In this document: piece after piece, positions 52,997 through 53,268 of the stretch | How the letters are laid out: each line of letters begins with the position of its first letter | Position numbering within the stretch: position 1 is the stretch's first letter | Position numbers and translations under genes: made by a program | Notes under the pieces: generated by a model | What the model saw: only the letters and a program-made list of their open reading frames with translations | What the model was told of the DNA's origin: nothing | Databases searched by the model: none | Assembly: GCA_017554445.1 (NCBI GenBank) | Contig: JAFZIJ010000033.1 | Location: 1 to 53,268, forward strand | DNA: 53,268 nt | From: Victivallales bacterium | GTDB lineage: Bacteria > Verrucomicrobiota > Lentisphaeria > Oligosphaerales > Oligosphaeraceae | Direction of reading: 5' to 3'

Positions 52997-53091
52997 GCAT
53001 GGAGATGCGCGGGCTCCGCCCCGCGCAAAAAGCATGGAGACGCGCGGCATGGAGACGCGCGGCATGGAGACGCGCGGGCTCCGCCCCGCGC
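52997..53091. repeat. Tandem 15-bp GC-rich repeats before the 5S rRNA terminator
   Basis: Four copies of GCATGGAGACGCGCG (one with a T for C) start at 52997, 53032, 53047 and 53062; the last three are directly adjacent. The motif GGGCTCCGCCCCGCG, which folds as a short hairpin with the flanking CGCG, follows the first and last copies. The block fills the gap between the GH127 stop and the rRNA terminator and encodes nothing convincing. Confidence 0.8.
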
Positions 53092-53100
53092 TGTAAACAG

Positions 53101-53140
53101 AAAAAGGCCCCCGGCCTCGTCTTGAACGAGGCCGGGGGCC
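53101..53140 (-). terminator. rrfT: Rho-independent terminator of the 5S rRNA / rRNA operon
   Basis: A perfect 15-bp, very GC-rich stem (53106-53120 with 53126-53140), five-base loop, followed on minus by TTTTT (53105-53101). It lies 10 bases beyond the 5S 3' end and would stop the rRNA transcript before it enters the repeats and the convergent GH127 gene. Confidence 0.9.
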
Positions 53141-53150
53141 CGGAAGGAAA

Positions 53151-53266
53151 GACCGGCGGCGCGCTGCTCTCCCGCGCTCCTGGGCGCAGTACCATCGCCG
53201 CGGGGGCCCTTAACGGCCGTGTTCGGGAAGGGAACGGGTGTTGAAGCCCCGCCAAGGCCACCGGTC
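53151..53266 (-). rRNA. rrf: 5S ribosomal RNA
   Basis: A 116-base 5S rRNA on the minus strand. The ends pair as the terminal helix (GACCGGTGGC with GCCGCCGGTC). Universal stretches are present in order: the CCCGTTCCCTTCCCGAACACG loop-B/C region, then CGGCCGTTAAG, GCGATGGTACTGCGCC and GGGAGAGCAGCGCGCC. The large subunit rRNA is presumably beyond the right edge. Only two bases of the preceding spacer are in the window. Transcription therefore runs leftwards, convergent with the plus-strand GH127 gene. Confidence 0.96.
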
Positions 53267-53268
53267 AT

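Overview
This window looks like a chromosomal segment of a Gram-negative, probably anaerobic and saccharolytic bacterium of the PVC group (Lentisphaerota/Verrucomicrobiota-like). That placement is inference. It rests on lipoproteins and an outer-envelope toolkit (ExbB/ExbD, RseP, MreC, RodA), PVC-style ECF-sigma/Ser-Thr-kinase signalling, a DUF2851 protein, a PD-(D/E)XK recombination-promoting nuclease, several sugar hydrolases of unusual architecture, and fermentative enzymes (formate-THF ligase, malic enzyme, malate/L-lactate dehydrogenase). Coding density is high and both strands are used in alternating blocks of operons. No plasmid, prophage or CRISPR signature was seen.

Left part (1-13.4 kb). 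A minus-strand operon rsmA-exbB-exbD (exbD is cut by the window edge) diverges from a long plus-strand series: a PEGA/TolB-like propeller lipoprotein behind a recognisable promoter, an enlarged RseP site-2 protease with four PDZ-like segments, cmk, a YbgC-type thioesterase, a WecA/TagO-type sugar-phosphate transferase, nadC, a BamE-like lipoprotein, then fhs behind its own promoter, a hemolysin III-family membrane protein, a SpoU RNA methyltransferase and a lone OppF-type ATPase.

Middle (13.4-33.3 kb). A minus operon rph-mreC-pfkB faces a plus pair (lipoprotein plus parvulin chaperone) followed by rodA/ftsW. Between rodA and a convergent GH20-type hexosaminidase sits a small structured, CCA-ended, tRNA-like RNA candidate closed by a strong terminator. 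A DUF2851 gene, a small lipoprotein and pgi follow, then a metallophosphoesterase on minus. Positions 27846-32208 hold the most interesting unit: a tight five-gene operon of two exported unknown proteins, an ECF sigma factor, a very small soluble zinc-finger anti-sigma protein and a transmembrane Ser/Thr kinase with an extracytoplasmic beta-sandwich-like domain.

Right part (33.3-53.3 kb). This is an accessory-like stretch. It has a fused SGNH-esterase/GH28-like beta-helix protein, a 10-bp-phased ATGAT array in a 455-bp AT-rich gap, and a compositionally mosaic Rpn nuclease. Minus-strand malate/lactate dehydrogenase, malic enzyme, a discoidin-like exported protein, mnmE and an orphan iron-type ABC permease follow. 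A plus series ends the window: a large secreted glycosidase-like protein, an EboC-like prenyltransferase with an EboF-like phosphodiesterase, tsaD, a membrane pseudokinase with ankyrin repeats, and a GH127 beta-L-arabinofuranosidase. The last 116 bases are a 5S rRNA on the minus strand with its terminator, so an rRNA operon runs into the window from the right.
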